Both the position numbers and the translations under genes were made by a program. The notes beneath the pieces were generated by a model. It was not told the DNA's origin. It did no database searches and worked only from the letters and a program-made list of their open reading frames with translations. Of a stretch of 64,000 bases of DNA, positions 32,699-43,222 are shown piece after piece; the stretch's first letter is position 1; each line of letters begins with the position of its first letter. The DNA is taken from contig BDDD01001608.1 in assembly GCA_001972305.1 (NCBI GenBank), forward strand, positions 148,147-212,146, written 5' to 3'. The DNA is from Cephalotus follicularis (lineage: Eukaryota; Streptophyta; Magnoliopsida; Oxalidales; Cephalotaceae).

Positions 32699-33300
32699 GT
32701 TAGCATGCATGCAACCTGCAAAAGAAGAGGAGAAGGAAACAAAGTTAGAATGCAGAAATTGAATGGGGAAGAGGGAGAGGACACGGGAGAGTTCATTTAG
32801 TGCAGAGAGAAAGAGGGAGTGGGAGCCATCTGCATAAGAACAACCCCATCCCCACCCCTCTCTATCGTTTAAAACACCTAAGGAGAGGAAAAGAAAAAAA
32901 CAGTGAGTGTGAAAGAGGAATACCACCATTGTTGGACCAGTGGAGCTTGGGAGCTTGGAGCTGATAGCTTGTAGCAACGGGACAACCTTGAAGCTGCTGT
33001 GACCAATTCTGGGAACACAAAGAGGTGGACTTACAAGGGTTCTAACTTGAAACCAGAGGTAGGGGAATTATATGTACATATTTGAGTTCAAAGTTAATGT
33101 GTTGCCATGAATGAAAAGAATGAATTACATGCTTGTTTGGAGTTGAACTGAATGTTTGGTTGATGATATGAACACCTGATGGTGTGGACTATGTATGCAT
33201 GTTGATTTCAAGGTGAATCCCATGTTTGATTGCCTGTATATAAAGGTTGAGTACCCCTGTTTTGTGGATGGAATGAAAGAGAGAGTGTTCTGGGCTCTTA

Positions 33301-33852
33301 AACGTCGATGCTATTATGGTAAGCATCGATGTCTTTATGCGATGAGGCAATAGACGTCGACGTCTTAGTTAAGCGTCGATGTCTATTTCAAACATTTGTA
33401 GACTGCAATGTTTACTTCAGGTCTTTATGGGTTATTGATGGGTTGATGATCTCGTTATACATATGAATAACCCGTGGTGCGTAATTTGCCGTAAGTAATG
33501 TATCTGGAATTGCATGCGTGGATGGAGGATGAATTCTTCCTTGGAATGGAGATTGGACGAAGTGATACCTCCTGGTACCACTTAAACGTTGACGTCTATG
33601 GAAGGCATCGACGTCTTTGGTTGCTGTGTATTAGGTCTAATGCATAACGCAAGGACGTGTTAAGGTTCCTACCTTAAGCATCGACGCGTTGTGATGAACA
33701 TCGACGCCCAAGGGTTTTGGCTTGTAGGCATCAACGCCTACAGAAAAATGTCGACGCGTTTCGTACTGTTACAAGCACTGACATTGGAATAAACCTCGAC
33801 GCTTTTGGACAATAAGCATCGACGCGTTGAGGAAAGGCGTCGGCGCCTTTCC
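33301..33852. repeat. GCGTCGACGC-type cluster I in solo LTR C
   Basis: About fifteen variants over 550 bp (AACGTCGATG, GACGTCGACGTC, GCATCGACGCGTT, CATCGACGCC, GCGTCGGCGCC). Exact GTCGAC appears twice; many carry the C-to-T or G-to-A change expected from decay of methylated CpG. Confidence 0.8.
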
Positions 33853-34577
33853 TCCTGGTTTGAAGGGTTTGACTCAAACTGGACCCGTTGGCTCCGGAAC
33901 GATTCTAGAAATGACTCTAGGCACGTTTGAGCATATGGTTGCATTGCATACTACTGTGAATTGAATTGTTGTGATACCGCATCATTTCTTAAATGATTTT
34001 AAATTGAGAAATGTGTATATGATGATTGTGTGGAAATATATATATTTTCCAAAAAGGATTGTACAAATGATTTCAAATGTTCGAAATTATGTATACGAAA
34101 ATAAGTATTCTCGAAGAATTAAATATTGTGCAAAAGGACTAGTTATACATTTTGAATAAATGTAATATTGTCAAGTACTTTTATACATAATAATTTACTT
34201 GGAAATGGATTGTGATGGAAATTCCTTAGGTAACTAATCATGGTGTGTAAGGTAACTAGGGGTTTCACATTTGTAATACTGCATGATTTCTTTAATGATT
34301 TTGATTTGAGAAATGTGTATATGATGTTGTGCGGAAATGTATATTTTCCAAAAAGGATTGCGAAATGGTTTCACATAATTAAAATTATTTTATACGGACA
34401 TGAGTATTTTCGAAAGATCGGAGTACATTTTTAATGTATTGTTTTCAAGTATTTTATGATACACTAAAACTACTTGAAAAGGATTGAAAAGGACTCTTAT
34501 ATATTTGAGCAAAATGTATATATGTTTCACGAATTTATACTTATAAATCACTTGAAAAGGACTGTGAAATTTTGATA

Positions 34578-34900
34578 ACTACTAAACTCTATTGGGTGAG
34601 TAGCTGAAACGGTAAACTGTGTTAAAAAGGACTGATGCCCCTTAGGGATGTTTTGGTTGCAAGTATTCTTTTGTTAATTACTTGTGATGGCTTGTTTGGG
34701 TTACTAAACTCTGTTGGGTAAGTAGCCAGGAACTCTACTACTGAGCTCTGTTGGGAAAGTAGTTGGAAGTTCCATATACGGTAGCCACTAAACTCTGTTG
34801 AGTAAGTAGCTAGGGTTTTCCACGCAATAGTTACTGAGCTCTGTTGGGCAAGTAGATAGGGACTCCCTTTTGGTTACTAAGCACTGCTGTGTAAGTAACC
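34578..34900. repeat. Spaced repeat array in solo LTR C
   Basis: Six copies of ACTAAACTCTGTTGGGTAAG-like units (34580, 34704, 34740, 34788, 34833, 34877). It is the reverse complement of the array at 15801-16336, and the spacers occur in the same order, but as one block rather than two. Confidence 0.82.
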
Positions 34901-34973
34901 GGTTATATCTGGCCCCTTTGGGGATAGTCTCGTACTTGTGTTATTGTAACCCTCGGGTGATACCTGCTTGTGG

Positions 34974-35001
<28 letters not shown>
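34974..35001. repeat. (TA)n microsatellite
   Basis: Fourteen uninterrupted TA dinucleotides inside solo LTR C. Confidence 0.95.
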
Positions 35002-35004
<3 letters not shown>

Positions 35005-35194
35005 TGTATATCCTGTGTTATTTATGTACTGCATCATGAATGCATTCATTTCATGTCATTCATTACTTGATCCCAAAATGCATTTATACTTAGTCGAGTG
35101 AGGACAAAGGCTAACCCCCTACTATTTCAGATTGACGGAGACAGTCGGACAAGTGCGGTTAAGGCCTTTTGGGAGCTGCTTTTTAAAGGTTGCT

Positions 35195-35958
35195 TAAGCT
35201 AATCTTGTATTATGATAATCCTACTCGTGTTGGAGAGGATGATAAATTGTACTTGCTCATTTGGATAAATTGTAATTTGGGTTTTGGAACAATGATTTGG
35301 GTATTTGATTTATAAATGTGAACTTCTCTATTGAAGATAATTATGGTTAAAATGAAGGTTATTTCACTCTCCGTTTGTGAGCAATTAACAATGATGTTTG
35401 TTTTGTGTAACACGTAGTATGGAATGCGTGTTGCGTTGTCAGTTCGGCTTATATTTGAAGGCTTCCGCAACTGATATATCTGTTTTAAAAAGGTTTAAAT
35501 TTATCGTAAAATGAATAAGCCGGATTTTTATGTTAATTGCTATCAGTTATATGTCGTTTGGAAAACAGGGTGTGACTAAGCTAATCTTGTATTATGATAA
35601 TCCTACTCGTGTTGGAGAGGATGATAAATTGTACATGTTCATTTGGATAAATTGTAATTTGGGTTTTGGAACAATGATTTGGGTATTTGATTTATAAATG
35701 TGAACTTCTCTATGGGAGATAATTATGGTTAAAATGAAGGTTATTTCATGCTCCGTTTGTGAGCAATTAACAATGATGTTTGTTTTGTGGAACACGTAGT
35801 ATGTGATGCGTGTTGTGTTGTTAGTTTGGCTTATATTTGAAGGATCCGCAACTGATATATCTGTTTTAAAAAGGTTTAAATTTATCATAAAATGAATAAG
35901 CCGCATTTTTATGTTAATTTCTATCACTTATATGTCGTTTGGAAAACGGGGTGTGACA
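35195..35958 (+). repeat. 382-bp tandem duplication of the end of solo LTR C
   Basis: Units 35195-35576 and 35577-35958 each run from TAAGCTAATCTTG to the LTR end (AACAGGGTGTGAC and AACGGGGTGTGACA). They differ at scattered bases. Only the second unit ends next to the target duplication. Confidence 0.9.
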
Positions 35959-37235
35959 ATTAGAGTCAGTAAAACCCTGAATTTTCAAACCTTTTCCTCC
36001 ATACATCAAGAATACATCCTTAGTCATGTTAAAGTACTTGAGGATATCTTTGACAGCCTTCCAATGACTCTCACCTGGATCTGACTGATATCTACTTGTA
36101 ACACTTACAGCATAGGCGATATATGGTCTAGTACAAAGCATAGCATAGATGACGCTTCCAATTTCCAAAGCATATGGAATGTGTATCATCCTCTGTTTTT
36201 CTTCAGCTGTCTTAGGAGACATCTGCTTAGAAAGTGAAATCCCATGACATAGAGGTAGGTAACCTCTCTTGGAATTTTTAATGCTAAACCGCTTAAGCAC
36301 TCTGTCAGTGTACAAAGACTGGGATAACCCTATCATCCTTTTTGGTCTATCTCTATAGACCTTTATTCCCAAAATATAGGAAGCTTCTCCCAAGTCTTTC
36401 ATGGAGAAAATTATGGATAACCAAGCCTTTACGTTCGACAACATGATCACATCATTTCCTATAAGGAGTATGTTGTTAACATATAAGACCAGAAAAGTCA
36501 CTGAGCTCCCACTAACCTTCTTATACACACATGGTTCATCTCGATTCTTAATGAAATCAAACTCTTTGATTGTCTCATTTAATCGGATGTTCCAACTTCT
36601 CGAAGCTTGCTTTAGTCCACAAATGGACTTCTGAAGCTTGCATACCTTCTGGTCCTCACCAGTGGACATGAAACCCTCAGGTTGAGTCATATATATGTCT
36701 TCATCAATGTTTCCATTGAGAAAAGCAGTTTTCACATCCATTTTCCATATCTCATAGTCAAAATGTGCAGCTATAGCAAGTAAAATCTGATTGGATTTAA
36801 GCATGGCTACGGGAGAGAAAGTTTCATCATAATCAATCCCTTCCCGTTGGTTCTAACCTTTGGCTACGAGCCTAGATTTGAAGGTCTTTACCGTTCCATC
36901 GTCTCCAAGCTTCCTTTTGAACATCCATTTGCAACATAAGGGTTTAACCCCTTCGGGTGCATCCATTAGATCCCCAACATTATTGGAGTACATGGATTCC
37001 ATTTCAGAAATCATGGCATTGAGCCATTTCTCCGAGTCCGTATCGCATATGGCTTCTTTGTAGCTTAGCAGATCATCATTCATGAAATTTGCCTCTCGGG
37101 TACCTTCAATGATAAAACTACCATAGTATCTCTCAGGTTCACTGGGTAATTTGGTAGTTCTACACAGAGGTTGTGTATCTCTGGTAGCCACCATTTCAGG
37201 AATATCAATTTGAACAGGATTGGATAGGTCCTTAA
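35959..37235 (-). pseudogene. Copia K reverse transcriptase and RNase H start
   Basis: One frame read leftwards. From about 37194: a linker, WLNAMISEMESM, KWMFKRKLGDDGTVKTFKSR and LVAKG, then a stop at about 36854, then EGIDYDETFSPVAM, WKMDVKTAFLNGNI, LQKSICGLKQASRSWN and YVNNILLIGN. The catalytic motif, normally YVDD, is YVNN here, so the polymerase site is destroyed. Then MIHIPYALEIGSVIYAM and the first RNase H motif FTDSN, where solo LTR C interrupts. The main open part is 35914-36804 (the last bases lie in the LTR). Confidence 0.88.
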
Positions 37236-37236
37236 C

Positions 37237-37973
37237 TCATGGTTCTTTAGATCGTTCATCTAGTTCTATCATACTCCTACTACTGTCTTCCAATAGGAAG
37301 TCCTTCTCAAGAAAAGTAGCATGCCTGGCTACAAATACTTTGTTTTCAGGTGGGTAATAGAAGTAATATCCTCGTGTTTGTTTAGGATATCTCACAAGTT
37401 TACATTTAATGGACCTAGATTCCAATTTATTTACTACTACCTGCTTGACATATGCAAGGCAGCCCCATATCCTTAGGTAACTAAGATTGGGTTTATTCCC
37501 ATTCCATATCTCATACGGGGTCTTGGGAGCAGATTTCGTTGGAGTCCTGTTCAATAAGAGAACAGCAGTCTCTAAAGCATAACCCTAGAAAGACAGTGAA
37601 AGTCCAGCATCGCTCATCATGCTACGCACCATGTCAAGCAATGTACAATTTCTCCTTTCAGACACACCATTATGTTATGGTGTTCTCGGAGGGGTCCACT
37701 GAGAGATAATCCCATTATCTTTGAGATAAGTTAAAAACTTGGTTGAGAGTACTCACCACATCGATCTGATCGAAGAGTCTTTAGACTTTTACCAGTTTGT
37801 TTTTCTACTTCATGTCTGAATTCTTTGAACTTTTCAAAGGCTTTAGATTTGTGCCGCATCAGGTACAAATAGACAAAACGGGAATGATCATCAGTAAAGG
37901 TTATGAAGTAGGAATATCCACATCTAGCATCAACTGTCATCGGTCCATATACATCAGTATGTACTAGACCTGG
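37237..37973 (-). pseudogene. Copia K integrase core and C-terminus
   Basis: From 37973 leftwards: GLVHTDVYGPMTV (first catalytic Asp), YSYFITFTDDHSRFVYLY and LRSDRCGEY (second Asp). A frameshift near 37740 shifts reading; NGVSERRNCTLLDMVRSMM (catalytic Glu) is in the next frame with a stop just before it. The segment 37237-37554 is open: LNRTPTKSAPKTPYEIW, SYLRIWGCLAYVK and the C-terminal domain YYFYYPPENKVFVARHATFLE. All three catalytic residues are recognisable but not on one open frame. Solo LTR D separates it from the zinc-binding domain at 39909. Confidence 0.87.
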
Positions 37974-38555
37974 TGTCACACCCCATTTTTCCCAACTTAC
38001 ATTGGACAAGCATACATGGTGATATCAGAAATAAGCATAATAATATTCCAGCAACAATTCATAAATAAATTTGCAGAAGCATTCGATAAGTCAGAATATA
38101 AATACAAGTCATCCGCACGCATCCCATACTACGTGCGGGAAAAACCAAAAATTATCCTTAAACAAAGGAATACAACAGTAACGGGGTATGATCCGTTCGT
38201 TACAATTACAATACAACATCGTAAAGAAGATAACAACCTTAAAAAGAATAATAGAAGCTCTCTAAGCTTCAGCAGCAATCTCCAAGTCTTCTCTTAATCT
38301 AAAATTGTAGGGGTTAGCCGTTGTCCTCACTTGGCTAAGTAGGAAGATAAGCATGTAGATGAATCTATAAATGTAAATATGCATGACAGATAATGAAATG
38401 GCATATATGTTGGTAAAATTCTTGAATATGTATTCATAACAGTAGAAATTTTACCCAATAACAGTAATAATAGTTACAATATAACATATCAGGGATATTT
38501 ACAACCACAAACAGTTCAATTGATCAGTTTACGCATTTCTACACCTACTGTTCTA

Positions 38556-38697
38556 AAGCGTCGACAGTTGCTTGGTAAGCGTCGACGGTTAATGGCTAGG
38601 CATCGATACTAACAACTTAAGCGTCAACATTCTAAACCTTATTATGCCATTTTTGTATCAAAGCGTCGACAGTTCCTGTGTAAGCATCGACGCTTCT
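38556..38697. repeat. GCGTCGACGC-type cluster I in solo LTR D
   Basis: Six variants: AAGCGTCGACAG (twice), AAGCGTCGACGG, GGCATCGATAC, AAGCGTCAACATT, AAGCATCGACGCTT. Three contain exact GTCGAC. Confidence 0.82.
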
Positions 38698-39593
38698 GGG
38701 TTTCATACAAATTCCAGGAGCAATTTCAAAACAGGGGATTACACACATTCAATCCAACTCATTTCAATTCAACATGCAATCAAGTACAATCCATCACAAC
38801 ATATTATACATGTTATATGTTCAAAAACATGTCAAAATCCCCTACCTTAAGTGCTATCCCAAGGCCAAATTGGATTGGCCTCTCACTTTATGTCCAATGT
38901 TCCTCACTTCCTTCAATCTTCCAAAATTGCAGAGTTAATCTACATAATTGCATGTTAGAGGTCTATTAATCAATACCAGTAAGTTATTCCGTTATCAAAA
39001 CATGATAACATCAAGGAATCGGACCAGAAGCTTGTTGTTAACTATTAGTTCCTAGTTCATCTCTCATGAGCCATTTAACATTTCCATTTCAAATCGACTT
39101 GTTAACTCCTAAATCAAGTTGACAGTAGGTATTATACTTGGATTCAGTAATTTAACACTCATTCATACAATCATGACGTCGAATTCGGGTTAGGAACTTA
39201 CCGGAAAAGAACATAGCTCCCAAGTCTCTTTGACACTCTATCCCCACAATCGTCCAGCAATTCTCTTCTTCCTCAGTGTTTTTCAACACTCAAATAGTTC
39301 AAGTACCAGCTGATATAAGTGCTTAACTCGTGCCTTCAATTTCGTCAGTTTCCCCTTACTCCATTGCACACTTCTCTCTCTTCACATGCATGCATTCTTT
39401 TCATTGTTCTTTCTCTTAATTGCAGGTTGTGCAGGTGAAGGGAGGCATGCAAGGCTCTTAGTCTGGGGTTAACAACAGTGGGCAACATCCCTTTTGCATG
39501 GCCAACACGTCTATGGACACATGCCAAAGTCCCCATCACTTTAACTCTGCCATTTTCCTCCAACTGACACCTATTTTGCGCCAGAACACGACT

Positions 39594-39760
39594 AAAGCGT
39601 CGCCGGTTACCTTTAGGCGTCGGCGCTTAATGAGCCCTTAGGTGTCGATGTGGGGCGTTTAAAGGTCGACGGTTGGCGCCCAAACTCAGCCCTCAACTGT
39701 GCGTTTTTACACATGCCAGGTCTTAAAGCGTTGACGGTGTTACTTGGGCGTCGACGGTTT
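39594..39760. repeat. GCGTCGACGC-type cluster II in solo LTR D
   Basis: Six variants: AAGCGTCGCCGG, GGCGTCGGCGCTT, GGTGTCGATG, AGGTCGACGG, AAGCGTTGACGG and GGCGTCGACGG. Confidence 0.8.
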
Positions 39761-39908
39761 TATAACAAATTTTAATTCTTTAATTTTCCACTTAATAATT
39801 CTATTCCAACTTCATTCATTTAAAAAGTAATCCCACATAACACCTCAAAAAGTATATTTTATTCATTGTTGGATACAAAATACAAGAATGGAAATTGCGG
39901 TTATTACA

Positions 39909-40570
39909 CCTGGGGTCCTTTCCCCTTTCCCAGTGAAGGGAGATTTGGTCATTTTACCTTTAAGACAGGGTTCACAAGTTGGAAGCGGTTGATACGTTGA
40001 AAAATCAAAGTATCCATCCGAGATCAACCTGCAGACTCTTTTCTCACTTACATGACCAAGTCTGCAATGCCATAGATAGGATTGATTAACTTCATCTCTC
40101 TTTCTTTTATTGTCTTTTTGCATATTGAAAACAGTCTCATGTTTACTCAATATATATAATCCATCATGAAGGAAACATTTTGCATAAATCATATTATTAA
40201 ATAAAATAGAATAACACTTGTCTTTAAAAATAATATGAAAACCTTCAGCAACTAATGCTACAATAGAAATAATATTATGCAAAATGTGAGGCGAATAAAC
40301 ACAATATTTGAGTTCTAAACTCTGGCCCGAAGATAACAAAATATAAACTGATCCTATAGCTATGGCTTCAACGACGGATCTATCCGCAAGCCGCAGATCT
40401 CCCTCACCCTTCTCAAGGTTTCTTCTGTCTGTGAGGGCCTGTAAATTAGAATATATGTGAGTACCACATCCGCTGTCTAAAATCCAGGAACATGAATCAG
40501 AAATATTCATATTCACCTCTATATAAGACAAATAGGGCATATCTTTGCCAATTGATCGAAGGAATGTCAC
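39909..40570 (-). pseudogene. Copia K protease and GAG-pre-integrase domain
   Basis: An open stretch in frame with Gag. The protease active site is SWILDSGCGTHIYS (DSG), followed by SPHILHNIISIVALVAEGFHI, where one expects a NLLS-like motif. The GAG-pre-integrase part has YLWHCRLGHVSEKRVCRL and CEPCLKGKMTKSPFTGKGER, with the His and Cys zinc ligands intact. The frame runs unbroken until solo LTR D, after which integrase continues. With no stop in about 220 residues it is the best-kept part of K. Confidence 0.88.
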
Positions 40571-41443
40571 ACAGTTTCTCTTCCAATGTCCTGGCTTCCC
40601 ACAGTGGAAGCACGGCCCCTTAGCAAGAGCTTATGAGGCAGACTCCTCAGCAGGTGCAACTCTTTCGGCAGTGTCCGACGCAGCAACAGCTTGCTAGTTT
40701 GTCTGATTATGTGTTCTGGCTTTCGCTGGTTTGAAGGATGCCATTCGTGGTGGTATCGACCCATTTTTAGTCTTCCCCTTCTCAAGGTTGGGCTTGCCCT
40801 TCCTCTTGGGCCTATGGGACAATCCTACCATCATGACTGGTTCCTTGCCCTTATTCATGTTCACTTCGGCTTCCCTTAGCATGTTTAGAAGGTCAGCCAG
40901 AGTAGTTGAGATCCTATCCAGGTTAAAATTGGTGATGAAACTAGAGAAGGAAGGTGGAAGAGAATGAAGGATTAGATTTGTGCTTAATTCAGCATCCTGA
41001 ATGATGCCAAGAGCAGCAAGACGTTCAATTGCATTGATCATCTTAAGCACATGATCATTAACACAAGATCCTTCAGCCATTTTAGTGTCATACAGCTCAG
41101 TAGTGAGCTAGAACCGAGCATTCCTACTAGTCTCTCCGTATAGCTCACGGAGATGTAGGAGAATTTCCCTAGAGTCTTGCATCAATTCATGATGGACTTG
41201 TAGGGCATATCTCATCGATGCCATTAGGTAGCTTCTGACTTTCTTTTCATCAGTCACCCATTTCTTATAAATGGCATGATCTTCGGTTGAGGCATCTTCA
41301 ACAGACAGTGCTGGCATAGGGGCCTCTAGGACATAATCTATGTCCTCAAAATTCAAAACTATTTTGACATTCCATAGCCAGTCCACATGATTTGGACCTG
41401 TCAACTGATTCTTCTCAAGAATTACAGTGAGGGGGTTTGTCAT
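40571..41443 (-). pseudogene. Copia K Gag with zinc knuckle
   Basis: Start placed at ATG 41441-41443 (MTNPLTVILEKNQLTG, the usual copia Gag opening); an upstream in-frame ATG at 41491 adds 16 atypical residues. Visible: WLWNVKIVLNFEDIDYVLE, YKKWVTDEKKVRSYLMASM, LREL-YG, MINAIERLAALGI, LSTNLILHSLPPSF and FITNFN. Stops at 41108, 40694 and about 40632. The knuckle CFHCGKPGHWKRNC (CX2CX4HX4C) is intact near 40575-40616. Gag forms the particle; it reads in frame into the protease. Confidence 0.87.
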
Positions 41444-41676
41444 TGCGATTTTTGCAGATATAAAATAAATACAATATTCAGATAAATTCAATTTAAATGT
41501 TTATAACCATAACAATTTAGTCTTTAATCGTTTAGGTGTTTTTCCTCTCAGGCTCCCACTGTTTTACGCGAATCCCATAACCCTCGATTATTATGGGAGA
41601 CGAGAAATAACAATCCAAGTCTCATGGATCTTATTTTCGAGTGGAGATCGGTGTCCTACAACATATTCAGTATAAC

Positions 41677-41985
41677 CTTGACAGGGGCCAAAATGCTATA
41701 TAGAATTTTGCAGTTAGGCAAACTCTTGCCAACCATACAATAGCATGATTCCCGATCATTGCTTTTGCCTCTAGTGTACATATGACCTTGACGGGGACCA
41801 AAACGCCATATGTATTCTAGTCAAGTTTAACCTACCATCCAACACACAATGAATCATTGAATGTGAATCTTGACGGGGGCCAAAACATTCACTTTCACAA
41901 TTCATATGTATGTACATCTCATGTTCAACTCATATAAATGTTACTAGAAAAGGTAAGTCTTGACGGGTGCCATAACGCTCACAAT
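41677..41985 (-). repeat. Repeated CTTGACGGGGGCCAAAAC motif in copia K leader
   Basis: Four copies beginning at 41677, 41787, 41869 and 41959, 82-110 bp apart, each with 1-3 changes, set in different spacer sequence. They lie between the PBS and Gag in the untranslated leader. This 5' leader (41444-43206) has no credible ORF. Confidence 0.8.
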
Positions 41986-42099
41986 TTCCAAGAGCATCTA
42001 TATCAGTTGTAATGGTAGAAGACAACGACCGAACACTCTCTTGTGTTCGTTTCGCTTTAACTTGATATCATGGTATAATTGAGGAATAATAATATAAGT

Positions 42100-42102
<3 letters not shown>

Positions 42103-42149
<47 letters not shown>
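42103..42149. repeat. (ATT)n microsatellite
   Basis: About fifteen ATT units in copia K's leader; they create a poly-Asn shadow ORF on the minus strand. Confidence 0.95.
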
Positions 42150-42753
42150 CCAACCTTTTATTAATCAAATTACAGGTAGATGGCATAATATGGAGAGGCC
42201 GTTGGAACCTCTAGAGCAAAATTTAGACATGCATCGCATACATACTAACAACTAATGGCAGGTTATGGACTTTTACTACTGTAACTTGTTTGACTCTCAA
42301 ACAAGATGCTGGTCTCATTCCTAGGTATGTTATTACAATCATACATTCATTCCCATACATCATGGGTCTTGTAATATCTTCGTTCTCCTCCAACTTGCTT
42401 CCGCTGTGACCCTCGCTCTTCAATTACATAAACCAACTATAAACTACAGAAACCTTGAAACAAATCAAGGGGAGTTACAAGGAGGTGAAGAAGAATTGTA
42501 TATACAAATTAAGAGAGTGAAAAGAGAGACATGCAAGTCTCAAAAGTTATTACAACCCAAAAATATGAAAAATAAAAACCATACATTCAACACTTGAATT
42601 AAATAAGACAAACTAGGTCAAGTCCATAGTCATACCATCATGCATATTCAATCTCATTGAATTAACTAATAAACTTGATAGAAAGGTTTCTACAAATATA
42701 GACAATTGATTAGGCAATTAACAGCAAAACTCTTTTTCGTAATTTTAACGCCA

Positions 42754-43090
42754 GAGCATCGACGCTTTTAGACAAAGCGTCGACGTTCATGTGTCAAACG
42801 TTGACGCTTGTGTCGATGCTTCCTTCAGCGTTGAAGGTTTCGTCGACTTATGGCGCATTATTCTTCGCGTAAGCGTCGACGCGTTTCTCAAAAGCGTCGA
42901 TCTTTTACTGCGTAGGCGTCGACTCTTTTCTCAAAAGCATCAACGCTTTAGTGCCTAGCGTATCAACGCTTTAGCGTGTAAGCGTTGACGCTCTTCTCAA
43001 AAGCGTCGATACTTATGAGTCTTGGTTCGATTTGTTGCAGTGGTATCGCGCGTAGACGTCGACACTTTTCTCAAAAGCGTCGACGCTTTC
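42754..43090. repeat. GCGTCGACGC-type cluster in copia K leader
   Basis: About fifteen variants in 337 bp, among them AAGCGTCGACGCGTT, AAAGCGTCGACGCTTT, AGCATCGACGCTTT and AAGCATCAACGCTTT; six contain exact GTCGAC. It lies in the transcribed leader about 110 bp from the PBS, not in the LTR, and is present only once in this element. Confidence 0.86.
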
Positions 43091-43206
43091 ACGACTACAG
43101 GGAAACACACATTTGCATCCCATGCTTCTGTCTCACAGATTAAACCCAAACAATTCAAACATATTACCAACAAACATGTTTCTAACTATTTACATGCATC
43201 AAATCC

Positions 43207-43219
43207 GGCTCTGATACCA
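43207..43219 (-). other. Primer-binding site, copia K (tRNA-iMet)
   Basis: Minus strand reads TGGTATCAGAGCC, an exact match to the initiator-Met tRNA complement, three bases from the LTR end at 43223. Confidence 0.92.
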
Positions 43220-43222
43220 TGT

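Larger units (their letters stand above)
29338..35958 (+). repeat. Solo LTR C (TSD attag), with solo LTR S nested inside
   Basis: Starts TGTAACGCCCGAG and ends CGGGGTGTGACA; attag flanks it exactly (29333-29337 and 35959-35963). Copia K RNase H continues on both sides, so this is a single solo LTR that later received solo LTR S (29859-32698). The final 382 bp are tandemly duplicated (35195-35958). Net of S and the duplication it is about 3.4 kb. It carries the superfamily box in reverse (35087-35118), the spaced array (34578-34900) and GCGTCGACGC-type clusters (29541-29692, 33301-33852). Confidence 0.9.
37974..39908 (-). repeat. Solo LTR D (1935 bp, TSD cctgg)
   Basis: Top strand TGTCACACCCCATT ... 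CGGTTATTACA, flanked exactly by cctgg (37969-37973; 39909-39913). Joining the flanks restores copia K integrase, so it is a clean solo LTR. Box of the A-D superfamily at 38310-38341; GCGTCGACGC-type clusters at 38556-38697 and 39594-39760. It is the shortest of the four because it lacks the spaced array. Confidence 0.93.

Noticed and set aside
41998-42186. Minus-strand ORF with a poly-Asn run
   Set aside because: The run is a translation of an (ATT)n microsatellite in the copia leader; no other protein feature.
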